Shown here in pieces: positions 32,232 through 42,005 of a stretch of DNA of 64,000 nt. Source of the DNA: Paralteromonas sediminis (GTDB taxonomy: Bacteria; Pseudomonadota; Gammaproteobacteria; Enterobacterales; Alteromonadaceae). The translations under genes were made by a program, and so were the position numbers. Numbering within the stretch: the first letter of the stretch is position 1; the number at the start of each line of letters is the position of its first letter. Under the pieces are notes generated by a model. It made no database searches and was not told where the DNA came from. It saw nothing but the letters and a program-made list of their open reading frames with translations. Where the stretch lies: contig NZ_RPOK01000001.1 in NCBI RefSeq assembly GCF_003820355.1, forward strand, positions 1,080,847 through 1,144,846, in the 5' to 3' direction.

Positions 32232-33677
32232 ATGAATCAGGAATACGAACAGTCATTGCAGACCAGTTGGCAGGAGCGTCAGGAATACGCTGAAATGATG
32301 TTGCCATTAATTGGTAGGCTGTATCGCAACCACGCAGTAGAAATTTTGGTTTATGGACGTTCATTATTGAACGCCAGTGCGATAGACATCATTAAAGCGC
32401 ACCGCAAAGTGCGTTTGCATGAGGGGATAAAACTACGCCTTAGAGAAAGCTTCCCTATCGTTGAAGCGCTGAGCAAAATGAAGCTTGCGCCCGCACAAAT
32501 CGATATAGGCAAACTCGCCTTTGACTTTCATTATGGTAGCGCGGTGGATAGCAATGACCTAGACGGCTACTTGAAAGACAAACTGGCTGAAGTCGCAGAC
32601 AAAGACGACACACAAAAGCCGCAAGACGTAGTTTTGTATGGTTTTGGTCGAATTGGTCGTTTGTTGGCTCGTTTGCTTATTGAGCGCCAGGGAGAAAACA
32701 ACAAATTGAGACTGCGCGCTATTGTAGTGCGTGGTGGTAAAGACGGCGACCTTGAAAAGCGTGCTAGTCTGTTACGCCGTGATTCAGTGCATGGGCCGTT
32801 TAATGGCAGCATAACGATAGATGAAACGCGCCGTGCAATTAAAGCCAATGGGTCCTACATTCAGATTATTTATGCGGACAGCCCCGACAGTGTCGACTAC
32901 ACGCAATACGGCATCAATAATGCTATCGTTATTGACAATACGGGAATGTGGCGCGACAGGGAAGGCTTGGGTTTACACCTAAAAGCCAAGGGCACAAGCA
33001 AAGCGATATTGACTGCACCAGGTAAAGGTGACATCAAAAATATCGTCCACGGCGTCAATGACAACGATATATTACCTGAAGATACGATCCTTTCCGCCGC
33101 GAGTTGCACAACTAATGCAATTACGCCAGTGCTTAAAGCGCTAGATGAAGAATACGGCATTTTGAATGGTCACGTTGAAACTGTGCACAGTTATACAAAT
33201 GACCAAAATTTGATAGATAATTATCACAAAGCGGATCGCCGTGGACGTAGTGCACCACTTAATATGGTGATCACTGAAACGGGCGCGGCCAAAGCCGTTG
33301 CGAAAGCCTATCCTAAGCTAGCGGGTAAACTCACTGGTAATGCGATACGTGTGCCAACGCCAAACGTTTCTCTAGCGATATTGAGTGTAAACGTAGAGAA
33401 GTCTACCGACAAAGTTGCTGTTAATGAGTTCTTGCGTGATGCTGCGCTTTTCTCATCGCTTCAGCATCAGATTGATTATACGGCGTCCAAAGAAATTGTA
33501 TCGACTGATTTAGTGGGCTCTCGAGCAGCATCTGTTGTCGACTCTCAGGCAACGATTGTCGCTGACAATCGCATAACGCTGTATGTTTGGTACGACAACG
33601 AATTTGGTTACAGTTGCCAGGTTATGCGTGTTGTTTGCGATATGGCCGGGTTGGCGATTCCTGATCTTCCAGCCTAA
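32232..33677 (+). CDS. Long-form glyceraldehyde-3-phosphate dehydrogenase with N-terminal extension
   Basis: This is a 481-aa GAPDH-family enzyme. Residues 1-130 are an extra helical region (QERQEYAEMMLPLIGRLYRN) absent from classical GAPDH. The Rossmann domain then starts [20 protein letters not shown] at about 133, and the nucleophile is Cys292 in SAASCTTNAITPVL. Substrate-binding RRGRSAPLNMVITETGAAKA replaces the usual RGGRGA segment. Homologous long forms occur across Shewanella, Vibrio and Alteromonas beside a normal gapA; they are often proposed to act in gluconeogenesis, but I treat that as unproven. A terminator follows. Confidence 0.92.
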   Translation: MNQEYEQSLQTSWQERQEYAEMMLPLIGRLYRNHAVEILVYGRSLLNASAIDIIKAHRKVRLHEGIKLRLRESFPIVEALSKMKLAPAQIDIGKLAFDFHYGSAVDSNDLDGYLKDKLAEVADKDDTQKPQDVVLYGFGRIGRLLARLLIERQGENNKLRLRAIVVRGGKDGDLEKRASLLRRDSVHGPFNGSITIDETRRAIKANGSYIQIIYADSPDSVDYTQYGINNAIVIDNTGMWRDREGLGLHLKAKGTSKAILTAPGKGDIKNIVHGVNDNDILPEDTILSAASCTTNAITPVLKALDEEYGILNGHVETVHSYTNDQNLIDNYHKADRRGRSAPLNMVITETGAAKAVAKAYPKLAGKLTGNAIRVPTPNVSLAILSVNVEKSTDKVAVNEFLRDAALFSSLQHQIDYTASKEIVSTDLVGSRAASVVDSQATIVADNRITLYVWYDNEFGYSCQVMRVVCDMAGLAIPDLPA

Positions 33678-33697
33678 TCACGCACATACTTCCGTGT

Positions 33698-33721
33698 AAA
33701 GGGGCATTTTTGCCCCTTTTT
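33698..33721 (+). terminator. Terminator after the long GAPDH gene
   Basis: AAAGGGGCA, loop TTTT, TGCCCCTTT followed by further T residues, beginning 20 bases after the stop. Confidence 0.9.
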
Positions 33722-33783
33722 GTTTGAAAGCGTTTGACTGTTGTGACGGTCAGATGAACAAGACCAACAATTGATGGCGAGCT

Positions 33784-34338
33784 ATGTCCAATTTAGAATC
33801 AGACACTGAACTCAGCAGCACTCCACCATGGTACAAACGGCGAGGCATGCAATTCCTACGTGATGCGCTATTGATATTGGCGATCTTTGGGGGGATCAGT
33901 GTGTGGCAAACCCGCGACATGCTTGCCTCAGATGGCAGTGTTACTATACCGCCCAGTGCCATGGTCAGTCTGGACGGCAATGTCCATCAGTTGTTTCAGC
34001 CAAACAGTAGCGGTAAGCCAACGTTGGTTTACTTTTTTGCCCCTTGGTGTTCTGTATGTCGCTACAGTATAGGCAACTTAAATGATCTTGACCCAGACAG
34101 CGTTAACATCATTAAGATTGCGCTTGATTATACCTCGAAAGAATCAGTGATTGATTTTGTTGTGGACACTAACACACAGGGCCCTGTGTTACTTGGAAGT
34201 AACCGTATCAAACAAGACTTTCAGGTTCCTGGCTACCCCGCCTACTACTTGTTGGATGATAAGCAGCGTGTGGTGGGCAGTGCTATGGGATACAGCACAG
34301 AATGGGGCATGAAATTAAAAACACACCTGGCTAAGTAG
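33784..34338 (+). CDS. Membrane-anchored thioredoxin-like (TlpA/ResA-type) protein
   Basis: This 184-aa protein has one N-terminal membrane helix (about 25-41, LRDALLILAIFGGISVW), placing a periplasmic thioredoxin fold after it. The redox motif is WCSVC (Cys89/Cys92) in YFFAPWCSVCRYS, and the cis-Pro loop is VPGYPAYYLL. It resembles TlpA-like reductants for thiol-disulfide exchange; the partner is unknown. The N-terminal 20 residues are cytosolic. Its 3' end overlaps the convergent BASS transporter gene by eight bases. Confidence 0.87.
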   Translation: MSNLESDTELSSTPPWYKRRGMQFLRDALLILAIFGGISVWQTRDMLASDGSVTIPPSAMVSLDGNVHQLFQPNSSGKPTLVYFFAPWCSVCRYSIGNLNDLDPDSVNIIKIALDYTSKESVIDFVVDTNTQGPVLLGSNRIKQDFQVPGYPAYYLLDDKQRVVGSAMGYSTEWGMKLKTHLAK

Positions 34339-35263
34339 TTGGCTGTTTATCCGTTTGTGACCAAAATGCTGCCATTAACGAGCCAGTTATATTTTGAACA
34401 CTGCTAAAAAGCGCTGCTGCAAGCCCCATAGTTGCCACCTTATTCATATGCAGCGCCAAGCCTGACGCTAACCCAGAGTTTTGCATACCCACCTCAAAGG
34501 CCAAGGTTCGGCAGGAGGCTTCATCAAGTTTTGCCAGCTTCGCACCTGTGTAACCCAAAAGAAATCCCAATGTATTATGTACTAACACGACGCCAAGTAA
34601 TAACCATCCCATGTTGACCAATGCTTGTTGTCCGTTTGCAATGATAATAGCAACAATCAGTATGATACCTAGCATAGAAACAAGTGGCATAACGTCAAAG
34701 ACACGCGCGAATCGTGCGGGCACGATATGGTGAAACAGCATTCCTCCTACAACAGGGAATATCACTAATTTCAACATGGTCAATAACATGGAAATGGGGT
34801 TAACTTCCACATACTCACCCGCCAACAACTGCATTAAAAAGGGCGTTACAAGCGGGGCAATAAGGGTTGCGAAGGTAGTCAGTGTCACTGACAATGCCAG
34901 ATTTGCCTTGGCGATAAAGCACATCACATTTGAGGCTAAACCACTAGGCGAGCAACCGACTAAAATGATACCGGCAGCAATTTCTGCAGGTAACTGAGAA
35001 AATAACGCGAGTAACGCGCCAGTCACCGGCATGACAATAAACTGTAAGCCTATGCCCAATATGACTGCCTTCGGCTGCTTGGAAACTTCGATGAAATCGC
35101 GAAAGGCCAAGTGCGTGCCCATTCCAAACATAATGACCATGAGCAGCGGAATAATAAGTTTTTTTGTTTCAAACCCTGCCACATTGACGATGGCATCCGG
35201 CAAGATGAAAGCCAATAGCGAGGCGGATAAAATGGCAACAGTGAAACGTAAATTGCTTTTCAA
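34331..35263 (-). CDS. Bile acid:sodium symporter (BASS/SBF) family transporter
   Basis: This 310-aa inner membrane protein has about nine or ten hydrophobic helices of the SBF family. Characteristic segments are VIMFGMGTHLAFRDF, the GCSPSGLASNVMCFIAKAN crossover-type motif, and FEVGMQNSGLASGLALHM. Bacterial members move organic anions such as pantoate, pyruvate or bile acids with Na+; the substrate cannot be told here. The start overlaps the stop of the upstream DUF1330 gene by four bases (ATGA), so the two are coupled. Confidence 0.9.
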   Translation of the reverse strand: MKSNLRFTVAILSASLLAFILPDAIVNVAGFETKKLIIPLLMVIMFGMGTHLAFRDFIEVSKQPKAVILGIGLQFIVMPVTGALLALFSQLPAEIAAGIILVGCSPSGLASNVMCFIAKANLALSVTLTTFATLIAPLVTPFLMQLLAGEYVEVNPISMLLTMLKLVIFPVVGGMLFHHIVPARFARVFDVMPLVSMLGIILIVAIIIANGQQALVNMGWLLLGVVLVHNTLGFLLGYTGAKLAKLDEASCRTLAFEVGMQNSGLASGLALHMNKVATMGLAAALFSSVQNITGSLMAAFWSQTDKQPTT

Positions 35264-35565
35264 TGTAAACCCTCAAACAATGTCATAAATGCGCCTTCAC
35301 TCAATGCAGTCTGGCGTTTTTCCAGCAGTGGTGCGTAGGCGTCTGAGTGATAGAATTCCTCAGCGCGATGTAACGAGGGAAATTTTAGCAACACCGTCCA
35401 ATTTTTGTTTGTGTGCCCTTCCAGGATCTGGGCTTGTGGGGTAGCGGCGAGTACTTCACCATCAAATTCTTCTATGACTGACAGAAACGGCTTGGCATAC
35501 TGCTCAATGTAACAATTCAAGTCTGGGACTTTAATGGTGGCAAAAACATAGGCGGGTTTAGACAT
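35260..35565 (-). CDS. DUF1330 domain protein
   Basis: This 101-aa protein has a ferredoxin-like dimeric alpha/beta barrel (DUF1330), with YVFATIKVPDLNCYIEQYAK, VLLKFPSLHRAEEFYHSDAY and APLLEKRQTALSEGAF. Its function is unknown; related small barrels can be enzymes or binding proteins. It is translationally coupled to the downstream BASS transporter, which suggests, without proving, a role with the transported compound. GGAGTAAAAC before the ATG is a good ribosome site. Confidence 0.9.
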   Translation of the reverse strand: MSKPAYVFATIKVPDLNCYIEQYAKPFLSVIEEFDGEVLAATPQAQILEGHTNKNWTVLLKFPSLHRAEEFYHSDAYAPLLEKRQTALSEGAFMTLFEGLH

Positions 35566-35712
35566 GTTTTACTCCTTAACTGCGTTGATAATAACCAGCT
35601 TCAGGTGTTAATTCATCCCTTTGCTTGCTGATATGCCTTATCAGGTTTCACCCGCTTTTGCGCTGTGCTACATTAGCACGCAAAAAATAGCCGGACACGA
35701 CAGAGACCCTAT

Positions 35713-36840
35713 ATGCACATATCAAGTAATTTTGATAGCGGAAACATTTCCGTTGTAAAAGCAGATGCACCCGACGATATCGTACTCACCATTAATAATG
35801 ACAATCAGTCTAATTTTTACCAGTGGTTTCATTTTCGCCTCAATAGTATGCCCTTTGTTTCGCACAAGCTGACCATTGAGGATTTGGCGAAATCTGCTTA
35901 CCCCGATGGTTGGGCTGATTATAACGTTCTTGCGTCTTATGACAGGCAGGAATGGTTTAGGGTCGAAAGTAATTTTGATGGTGACCGTCTGACCTTTGAA
36001 TTTACCCCTGAGTATCCTAGTGTTTATTTTGCCTATTTTATTCCCTATAGCTATGAACGTCATTTGGACCTTATCGCTGATGCACAAATGTCATTTGATT
36101 GTCAGCACAGATTGCTAGGGCAAACCATAGATGGAAGGGACATGTCATTACTGATCATCGGTGAGCCTGATGACAGTAAAAAGAAAATATGGGTAACAGC
36201 GCGTCAGCACCCAGGTGAAACCATGGCCGAGTGGTGCGCAGAAGGATTAATCTACCGCTTATTGGATGATCAGGACGGACTGGCGAGGCAGTGTTTGCAA
36301 GACGCCGTCTTTTATATTGTACCCAACATGAATCCTGATGGCGGTGCAAGAGGACACCTAAGAACCAATGCCGTGGGCATGAATTTAAATCGGGAATGGG
36401 CATCACCGTCAATGGAAAAAAGTCCAGAAGTCTACCTTGTTCTCGAAGCGATGAAGTCTATAGGTGTTGACATGTACCTTGATCTGCATGGCGATGAGGC
36501 ATTGCCTTACAACTTTGTTGCAGGAACCGAAGGTAATCCAGGTTATTCGGAGCGAATTAAAGCCCTTGAAGAACAGTTTAAGTCTGCACTGCTCACGGTA
36601 ACACCAGAATTTCAGGATGAATACGGATATCCCAAAGACAACCCGGGTGAAGCGGATTTGCGTATTGCATGTAATGCGGTAGGCGAGTATTTTGACTGCT
36701 TGTCATACACGTTTGAAATGCCATTTAAAGATAATAAGAACATACCTGATCCGGCGTATGGCTGGTCGGTACCACGCTGTCGTCAGCTCGGAGAAGACTT
36801 GTTACCAGCTATTTATAAGGTCTTACCGAATTTACGGTAG
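35713..36840 (+). CDS. M14-family cytosolic-type carboxypeptidase
   Basis: This 375-aa zinc carboxypeptidase of the M14D (Nna1/CCP-like) group has no signal peptide. An N-terminal beta-sandwich domain (about 1-120) with FYQWFHFRLN is typical of cytosolic carboxypeptidases. The catalytic domain has zinc ligands His166 and Glu169 in ARQHPGETMAEW, substrate residues in NMNPDGGARGHLRTNAVG and NLNREW, a third zinc His in YLDLHGDEALPY, and the catalytic Glu in YTFEMPFK. Eukaryotic relatives remove glutamates from tubulin tails; bacterial substrates are unknown. Confidence 0.93.
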   Translation: MHISSNFDSGNISVVKADAPDDIVLTINNDNQSNFYQWFHFRLNSMPFVSHKLTIEDLAKSAYPDGWADYNVLASYDRQEWFRVESNFDGDRLTFEFTPEYPSVYFAYFIPYSYERHLDLIADAQMSFDCQHRLLGQTIDGRDMSLLIIGEPDDSKKKIWVTARQHPGETMAEWCAEGLIYRLLDDQDGLARQCLQDAVFYIVPNMNPDGGARGHLRTNAVGMNLNREWASPSMEKSPEVYLVLEAMKSIGVDMYLDLHGDEALPYNFVAGTEGNPGYSERIKALEEQFKSALLTVTPEFQDEYGYPKDNPGEADLRIACNAVGEYFDCLSYTFEMPFKDNKNIPDPAYGWSVPRCRQLGEDLLPAIYKVLPNLR

Positions 36841-36880
36841 AAAAATAATAAAATAAAAAATAACAACAAAGGGGTTACTT

Positions 36881-38542
36881 TTGGAAGGTTTACTCAATTT
36901 TTTAACCACATTGGATGGTTTTCTTGGCAGTGCTGCCTGGTTTCCCTATGTCCTTTTGGGTGTAGGTTTGTTTTTCACCATTTATTTAAAATTTCCACAG
37001 ATACGCTATTTTAAACACGCGTGCAAGGTAGTCACGGGAAAATACGACGATAGCAATGACCCTGGTGATACGACGCACTTTAGAGCCCTGACTACTGCCT
37101 TGTCCGGTACCGTTGGTATGGGAAACATCGGTGGTGTTGCTTTTGCCATCTATCTGGGGGGCCCCGCTGCATTGTTTTGGATGTGGGTCACTGCATTTTT
37201 GGGTATGACAACAAAGTTTGTCGAGGTGACGTTGTCGCATAAATACCGGGTTAAAACGGCTGATGGAACCATGGCCGGTGGACCTATGTATTATATGGAC
37301 CGCAGGCTAAATATGAAATGGCTCGCAGTTGCCTTTGCAGTGGCAACCGTTATCAGCTCATTTGGCACAGGAAACCTTCCACAAAGTAACGGTATTGCGC
37401 AAAGCATTGAAGCGTCATTTGGCATAGAACCTATTATCGTGGGTAGTGTACTGGGTATTCTCCTTGCAATGGTTATATTAGGCGGTATTCAGCGCATTGC
37501 TGCTGTAACGTCAAAAATTGTACCTTTCATGGCGGTTATCTACATTGTGGGTGCTCTTGCAGTTATCTTTGCCAATGTTGAAAATATTGGACCGGCCTTT
37601 ATGGCGGTAATTGGTGATGCATTCACAGGTTCTGCAGCAGCCGGTGGGTTCCTGGGCGCCTCTCTGGCTTATGCTTTCAACCGTGGTGTGAATCGCGGTT
37701 TGTTCTCTAACGAAGCGGGGCAGGGCTCTGCGCCAATTGCTCACGCTGCTGCAAAAACCAAAGAGCCTGCTTCTGAAGGCATGGTGTCGTTGTTGGAGCC
37801 TTTCATCGATACTATTATCATCTGTACGATTACCGGGTTAGTCATTTTATCTTCTGGTGTTTGGCAGGAAAAACATGAAAATGAATTCCAGCGCGCCGAC
37901 ACTACATTCCTTGCGTCCGAATACGTAGAAGGTAAGGAAGAAGATATGGAGAAGCTGTACCAGTATCTCAATGGAAAAGAAGGGCATGGGGTTGAGTTAT
38001 ACAGCGGCCAAATTACCGTTGTAAATGGGGCTGCAGTTTCAGGCGGGTTTACCTTATTAAACGCACGTTCTTTTGCAGAAGACGTACGCTACAGCCTCAC
38101 CGATGAAGATCTTTACACAGGCACGTTGCGTATTGAAAACGGTAAACCTGTTAAAGACGACATCGTTATATCAGGCAAATCCCTGATCCATTCTGCCGCC
38201 TTAACTACTGTGGCTTTCTCACGTGGTTTCTTTGGCGATTTTGGTCAGTATATTGTCTCGGTAGGCCTGTTGCTCTTTGCCTTCTCTACGGCGATAGCTT
38301 GGTCTTACTATGGCGATAGGGCTATGACCTATTTGTTTGGCCCGAAATCGGTTATGCCTTACCGCGTCGTATATGTAGCGGGGTTTGTTTGGGCTTCGTT
38401 TTCTGATACGACCTTGGTTTGGGTCTTAAGTGCGGTCGCTATCGTTGTGATGACCCTACCAAACCTCTTTGGAATTGTGATGCTTCACAAAGAAATGAAA
38501 AGCACCGCCAATGAATACTGGGATAAAGTAAACGACAAATAA
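36881..38542 (+). CDS. AGCS-family sodium:alanine symporter with hydrophilic insertion
   Basis: This 553-aa AGCS transporter (Na+/alanine or glycine symport) starts at a TTG with AAAGGGG seven bases upstream; no ATG in the first helix fits. Core motifs are [20 protein letters not shown] and [19 protein letters not shown], plus [19 protein letters not shown]. About 110 hydrophilic residues (roughly 325-440) separate two membrane helices where classical AGCS proteins have a short loop, making the protein longer than the usual 450-480 aa. A strong terminator follows. Confidence 0.94.
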   Translation: MEGLLNFLTTLDGFLGSAAWFPYVLLGVGLFFTIYLKFPQIRYFKHACKVVTGKYDDSNDPGDTTHFRALTTALSGTVGMGNIGGVAFAIYLGGPAALFWMWVTAFLGMTTKFVEVTLSHKYRVKTADGTMAGGPMYYMDRRLNMKWLAVAFAVATVISSFGTGNLPQSNGIAQSIEASFGIEPIIVGSVLGILLAMVILGGIQRIAAVTSKIVPFMAVIYIVGALAVIFANVENIGPAFMAVIGDAFTGSAAAGGFLGASLAYAFNRGVNRGLFSNEAGQGSAPIAHAAAKTKEPASEGMVSLLEPFIDTIIICTITGLVILSSGVWQEKHENEFQRADTTFLASEYVEGKEEDMEKLYQYLNGKEGHGVELYSGQITVVNGAAVSGGFTLLNARSFAEDVRYSLTDEDLYTGTLRIENGKPVKDDIVISGKSLIHSAALTTVAFSRGFFGDFGQYIVSVGLLLFAFSTAIAWSYYGDRAMTYLFGPKSVMPYRVVYVAGFVWASFSDTTLVWVLSAVAIVVMTLPNLFGIVMLHKEMKSTANEYWDKVNDK

Positions 38543-38548
38543 TTCACA

Positions 38549-38576
38549 GGGGAGGTTTTACACCTCCCCGTTTGTT
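38549..38576 (+). terminator. Terminator after the AGCS symporter
   Basis: GGGGAGGT, loop TTTAC, ACCTCCCC, then GTTTGTT, seven bases after the stop. Confidence 0.88.
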
Positions 38577-38596
38577 CATTCGCCTTGGAGTTTTTA

Positions 38597-38926
38597 ATGG
38601 CGCTAATTGATTGCCCATCATGTGGCAAAAAAATATCGGATAAATCAGAGAGCTGTCCACATTGTGATTTCGCTGTCAAAGCAGCATCAGCAGACGACAT
38701 TGTGAGAAAGCAAAATATGCAACGCTTTAAAAAGCTGTCCAGCTTACAGAGCCAGTCTATGCTGGCCATGTTAATGTTTGTGCTTGGTTTTGGCTTTATG
38801 TATTGGGGAGGCGTGGCACCCGGCGACATGCAACACAATATCGCCATTTTGGTTTGTGTGGCTGGTTTTGTGTGGTATATCGTTAACCGCGTTAGAATTG
38901 TCATAATAAAACGATTTAACCAATGA
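38597..38926 (+). CDS. Zinc-ribbon membrane protein, 109 aa, unknown function
   Basis: An N-terminal zinc ribbon (CPSCGKKISDKSESCPHC, two CxxC knuckles) is followed by a basic linker and two membrane helices (about 58-77 and 84-102), ending VRIVIIKRFNQ. The ATG at 38597 has TTGGAG six bases upstream; the frame opens four codons earlier without a ribosome site. The stop overlaps the next start by four bases (ATGA), so it is the first gene of a coupled set with yeaC and the DUF349 gene. Function unknown. Confidence 0.8.
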   Translation: MALIDCPSCGKKISDKSESCPHCDFAVKAASADDIVRKQNMQRFKKLSSLQSQSMLAMLMFVLGFGFMYWGGVAPGDMQHNIAILVCVAGFVWYIVNRVRIVIIKRFNQ

Positions 38927-39204
38927 ATATAGATGCGCTTTTGGCTTCAATGACGCCACATACCTACAATAATCTCAGGCAAGCCGTTGAGACTGGAAAG
39001 TGGCCTGATGGCCGGCAACTGGACGACAATCAAAAGGCCGTGTGCTTGCAGGCTGTTATGCTGTATCAGGCCAAAGTGGAAAAGAGTGAACAGCATATGA
39101 CTATTGGCGCAGAAGGTGAGATTGTTCAAAAAAGTAAGAGTGAACTGCGCAGTGAACTCAAAGAAAATGAAACCATAGCACGATTTAAACAAGATGATTT
39201 TTAG
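38923..39204 (+). CDS. yeaC: YeaC-family protein (DUF1315)
   Basis: This 93-aa protein is close to E. coli YeaC throughout: NNLRQAVETGKWPDGRQLDD, QKAVCLQAVMLYQAKVEKSE and QHMTIGAEGEIVQKSKSELR. It is soluble and its function is unknown. It overlaps the zinc-ribbon gene by four bases and the DUF349 gene by 11 bases, so all three are probably made together. Confidence 0.9.
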   Translation: MNIDALLASMTPHTYNNLRQAVETGKWPDGRQLDDNQKAVCLQAVMLYQAKVEKSEQHMTIGAEGEIVQKSKSELRSELKENETIARFKQDDF

Positions 39205-42004
39205 CCGTTTTTTTACCCCCGATCACGCTAAGCCAGACCCAAAAGTTCGCAAAGCCGCCGCCATTCAATTGTCACCTGATGAACCTAAATCTAGGCAGAT
39301 TTTGCATGAACTAGCTTTTAACGATGAAGCGCCAGAGGTAAATCTGGCAGCATTAGAGCAGCTCAATTCGTTCGCGCTATGGCAAAAAGTGGCACAAACT
39401 GCCAAAAACGAGCGCGTCAAAAAGGCTGCGAAGCAAAAGGTTCGTACCAGCATTTTGTCAGATGATACTGTGAGCGACACAGACAAAAAAGATTTCTTAC
39501 TTGAATCCGCTGATGCAGAGTTGGTCGCTGAGTTCCTTTTACAAAAGCATTCTGTATCTTTTGATGCAGACTATGTTTTGCGTTTGATTGATAAAGTAGA
39601 TAAGCCTCAGTTCAGAGAAAAGTATTTCTTATCCGGCGCATCTGATGAAGTAAGACAGGTATTGCTTCAACAGGAGGCCTCAATATCACGGTTACAAAAA
39701 TGGTTGAAGAGGGTCTCTGGCGACCTGGCTGAGCGCATCGGTTTGCGTATTGCAGAGCTAGAAGCTGAACAAGAAATGCCAATTGAAGTGACAAAGCAGA
39801 CTCGGCTGGTGCTTTCAAAACTGCAAGCTTTACTGGATGAAAAATCACTCGACGTGTTTAGTCAAAAGCGCGCTTGCTTAGTGCAAGAATATACCGACTT
39901 GGAAGCGTCATTTTACTGTTTGAACGACCGGGATAAGCAGGCTTTTGAGGAAAAGAAACATCGCATTGATGAGCGTCTTTCTCGCTGCGAGTCAAGTTTG
40001 TCTGAAGAATACGAGGCTCAGCAACAGGCACTGTTGAAAACAACAACGCTCAACGAGATTGAATCAGATATCGCGGCAATCGGTCTTCAGGTTGAAGCCT
40101 TGATGTCTGAGATCGACGCGGTAACACTCGAGGCGCTTGAAAATGTTCAAAAGACAATTCTTGATTTAGAAACAAGGGTTACAAAGGCTACCACTTTGAT
40201 TGGCCGGGCAAACGCAGAACCCTTGTTGCAGAAACTGTCGCTGCTGTCTTCACAACTAACCAAACTGCCGGAGTGGCAACGTCATACGCTGGCAATGCAA
40301 ACTCTGCTTGACAACATTGAGACAAGTTTTCAGTCTGATGTGTCTGATTGGAGCACCATCGCACAGACTATTGAAGACTATCAATCACGCTTTAACGAAC
40401 TTTTTGAATCTGAATCGCCGCTGGCTGTTCAACACAAGCAACGTTGGTCACAATTAAAAGGCGCATTAAAAGCAGCTAAAAAAGAAGCCGAAAAGGAAAG
40501 CAAGCAGACGATCGCTCAATTTAGGAAACAGCTAGGTGTGATTTCAAGTTTAATTTCACAAGGCAAATTCCGAGTTGCCATGTTGAAATTCTCAACATTG
40601 AATAACCAGTGGTCACAAGCCAGTGAGCAGGTTAAGCGTTCGCTGGAACGCAAATACGAAGAGATAAGCACGCAGGTAGACAGATTGGAGGGTTGGCAGG
40701 ATTATGTGTCAGCAGACAGAAAACCCGCTTTGCTGGAACAGGCAAGAACATTAGTCGACGACACCTCAATGGGCATGGTTGAGAGGGCCAATAAGATAAA
40801 ATTACTGCGTAAGTCCTGGCAGTCTTTAAGTCTGACCAAATCCGAGGCAGAGCAGGGTGAGCAAATCGATACTGAATTTGACGACTTGTTAGAACGCGCT
40901 TTCGCACCGTGCCGGAAATACTTTGCTGAGCAGGAAGAAAAACGCAAACAACATATTCAAGACAGAGAAGCAATGATCAAAGCTCTGTCTGAAGTTAGCG
41001 AGGATACCTCATTAGCAATAGCAGAAAAATATGAGGCCTTTAATGCGCTGCAAAAGCGCTGGCGGAATGCAGATAAACTCAGACCGCAGGACTACCTTCC
41101 CTTAAAAGCGCGTTTTGATGCACTACGAGACGAAGTAACCACATCATTTGATGCTTGGTTGTCTGATAATGCTGAGCAAAAAAATAACCTGGTAAGTCGT
41201 GCGCAGGCTCTATTGGAGAGTGCAGATATTAAAGCTGCTACGGAAGAAGCCAAAGTATTACAGCAAACATGGCGTACCACCGCGACTGCAGGTAAAAAAT
41301 TAGACGGTCAGCTTTGGAAGCGATTTAGGAAAGTGAATGATGCTATTTTTGAGCGCTTGAACGCTGAGCGAGTGGCATCGAAACAAGCAGTATCAGAAGC
41401 CGTTGAAGCTTTCAACACTTCGCTAAATGTGGTGAAAGCTAAGGTTGATGAGGGAGACACTGAAGCGTATCGCGCATGCGCTGACAAACTTTATAGCCAA
41501 CTGACACAGTTGCCTAAGTCCATTGTGTCAGATTTGAAAGCGTCATTGAGCGAACTTGACAAACAGGTGCGTAATATTGAGGCTGATAAAAGGCTCAAGA
41601 GGGAACAGGCAAAAATTAATGCGTTGTTGAATGTGATGCAGGATTCAACAGGTAAGCACGCTGACAGTATGCATGAGCACCCTGATTGGGATGTGTTAGA
41701 GCCTTCGTGGCAACAAGCTTTGACGGGGGCTTATAAGTTTAATAATGACCAGATACTAACCCACAGGGCCGACGCCTTACTGTTATTGGAAATAGCACTG
41801 GACTTGCCCTCACCAGAGACTGAACGGGGCAACAGACAACAGTTGCAATTGTCATTACTGGCGTCAAGTTTAGAGCAGGGCGACAAGCCCGATCCACAGC
41901 AATATCTGCATGCTTGGTTGGGTTTTGGTGTGCTCGACAAGATTGATGAAAGCGAGCTGGTACGGCTTAATACTTGCCTGCAGACTATGCTCAGGGCGGT
42001 GTAA
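39194..42004 (+). CDS. Large DUF349-repeat coiled-coil protein, 936 aa
   Basis: The protein is highly charged, helical, and has no signal peptide or membrane helix. The N-terminal part (about 1-120) looks HEAT-like (PKSRQILHELAFNDEAPEVN). A long coiled-coil centre (about 200-470) follows, and then several DUF349 repeats between about 480 and 760, for example SMGMVERANKIKLLRKSWQS, LAIAEKYEAFNALQKRWRNA and ATEEAKVLQQTWRTTATAGK. DUF349 proteins are widespread and uncharacterised; comparison to SMC-like or scaffold proteins is speculation. The start lies inside yeaC (11-base overlap). Confidence 0.9.
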   Translation: MIFSRFFTPDHAKPDPKVRKAAAIQLSPDEPKSRQILHELAFNDEAPEVNLAALEQLNSFALWQKVAQTAKNERVKKAAKQKVRTSILSDDTVSDTDKKDFLLESADAELVAEFLLQKHSVSFDADYVLRLIDKVDKPQFREKYFLSGASDEVRQVLLQQEASISRLQKWLKRVSGDLAERIGLRIAELEAEQEMPIEVTKQTRLVLSKLQALLDEKSLDVFSQKRACLVQEYTDLEASFYCLNDRDKQAFEEKKHRIDERLSRCESSLSEEYEAQQQALLKTTTLNEIESDIAAIGLQVEALMSEIDAVTLEALENVQKTILDLETRVTKATTLIGRANAEPLLQKLSLLSSQLTKLPEWQRHTLAMQTLLDNIETSFQSDVSDWSTIAQTIEDYQSRFNELFESESPLAVQHKQRWSQLKGALKAAKKEAEKESKQTIAQFRKQLGVISSLISQGKFRVAMLKFSTLNNQWSQASEQVKRSLERKYEEISTQVDRLEGWQDYVSADRKPALLEQARTLVDDTSMGMVERANKIKLLRKSWQSLSLTKSEAEQGEQIDTEFDDLLERAFAPCRKYFAEQEEKRKQHIQDREAMIKALSEVSEDTSLAIAEKYEAFNALQKRWRNADKLRPQDYLPLKARFDALRDEVTTSFDAWLSDNAEQKNNLVSRAQALLESADIKAATEEAKVLQQTWRTTATAGKKLDGQLWKRFRKVNDAIFERLNAERVASKQAVSEAVEAFNTSLNVVKAKVDEGDTEAYRACADKLYSQLTQLPKSIVSDLKASLSELDKQVRNIEADKRLKREQAKINALLNVMQDSTGKHADSMHEHPDWDVLEPSWQQALTGAYKFNNDQILTHRADALLLLEIALDLPSPETERGNRQQLQLSLLASSLEQGDKPDPQQYLHAWLGFGVLDKIDESELVRLNTCLQTMLRAV

Positions 42005-42005
42005 C

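Noticed and set aside
41910-42005. Longer version of the 72-aa ORF starting inside the DUF349 gene
   Set aside because: The upstream part is read from DUF349 codons in another frame; the TTG just after the DUF349 stop is a simpler start.
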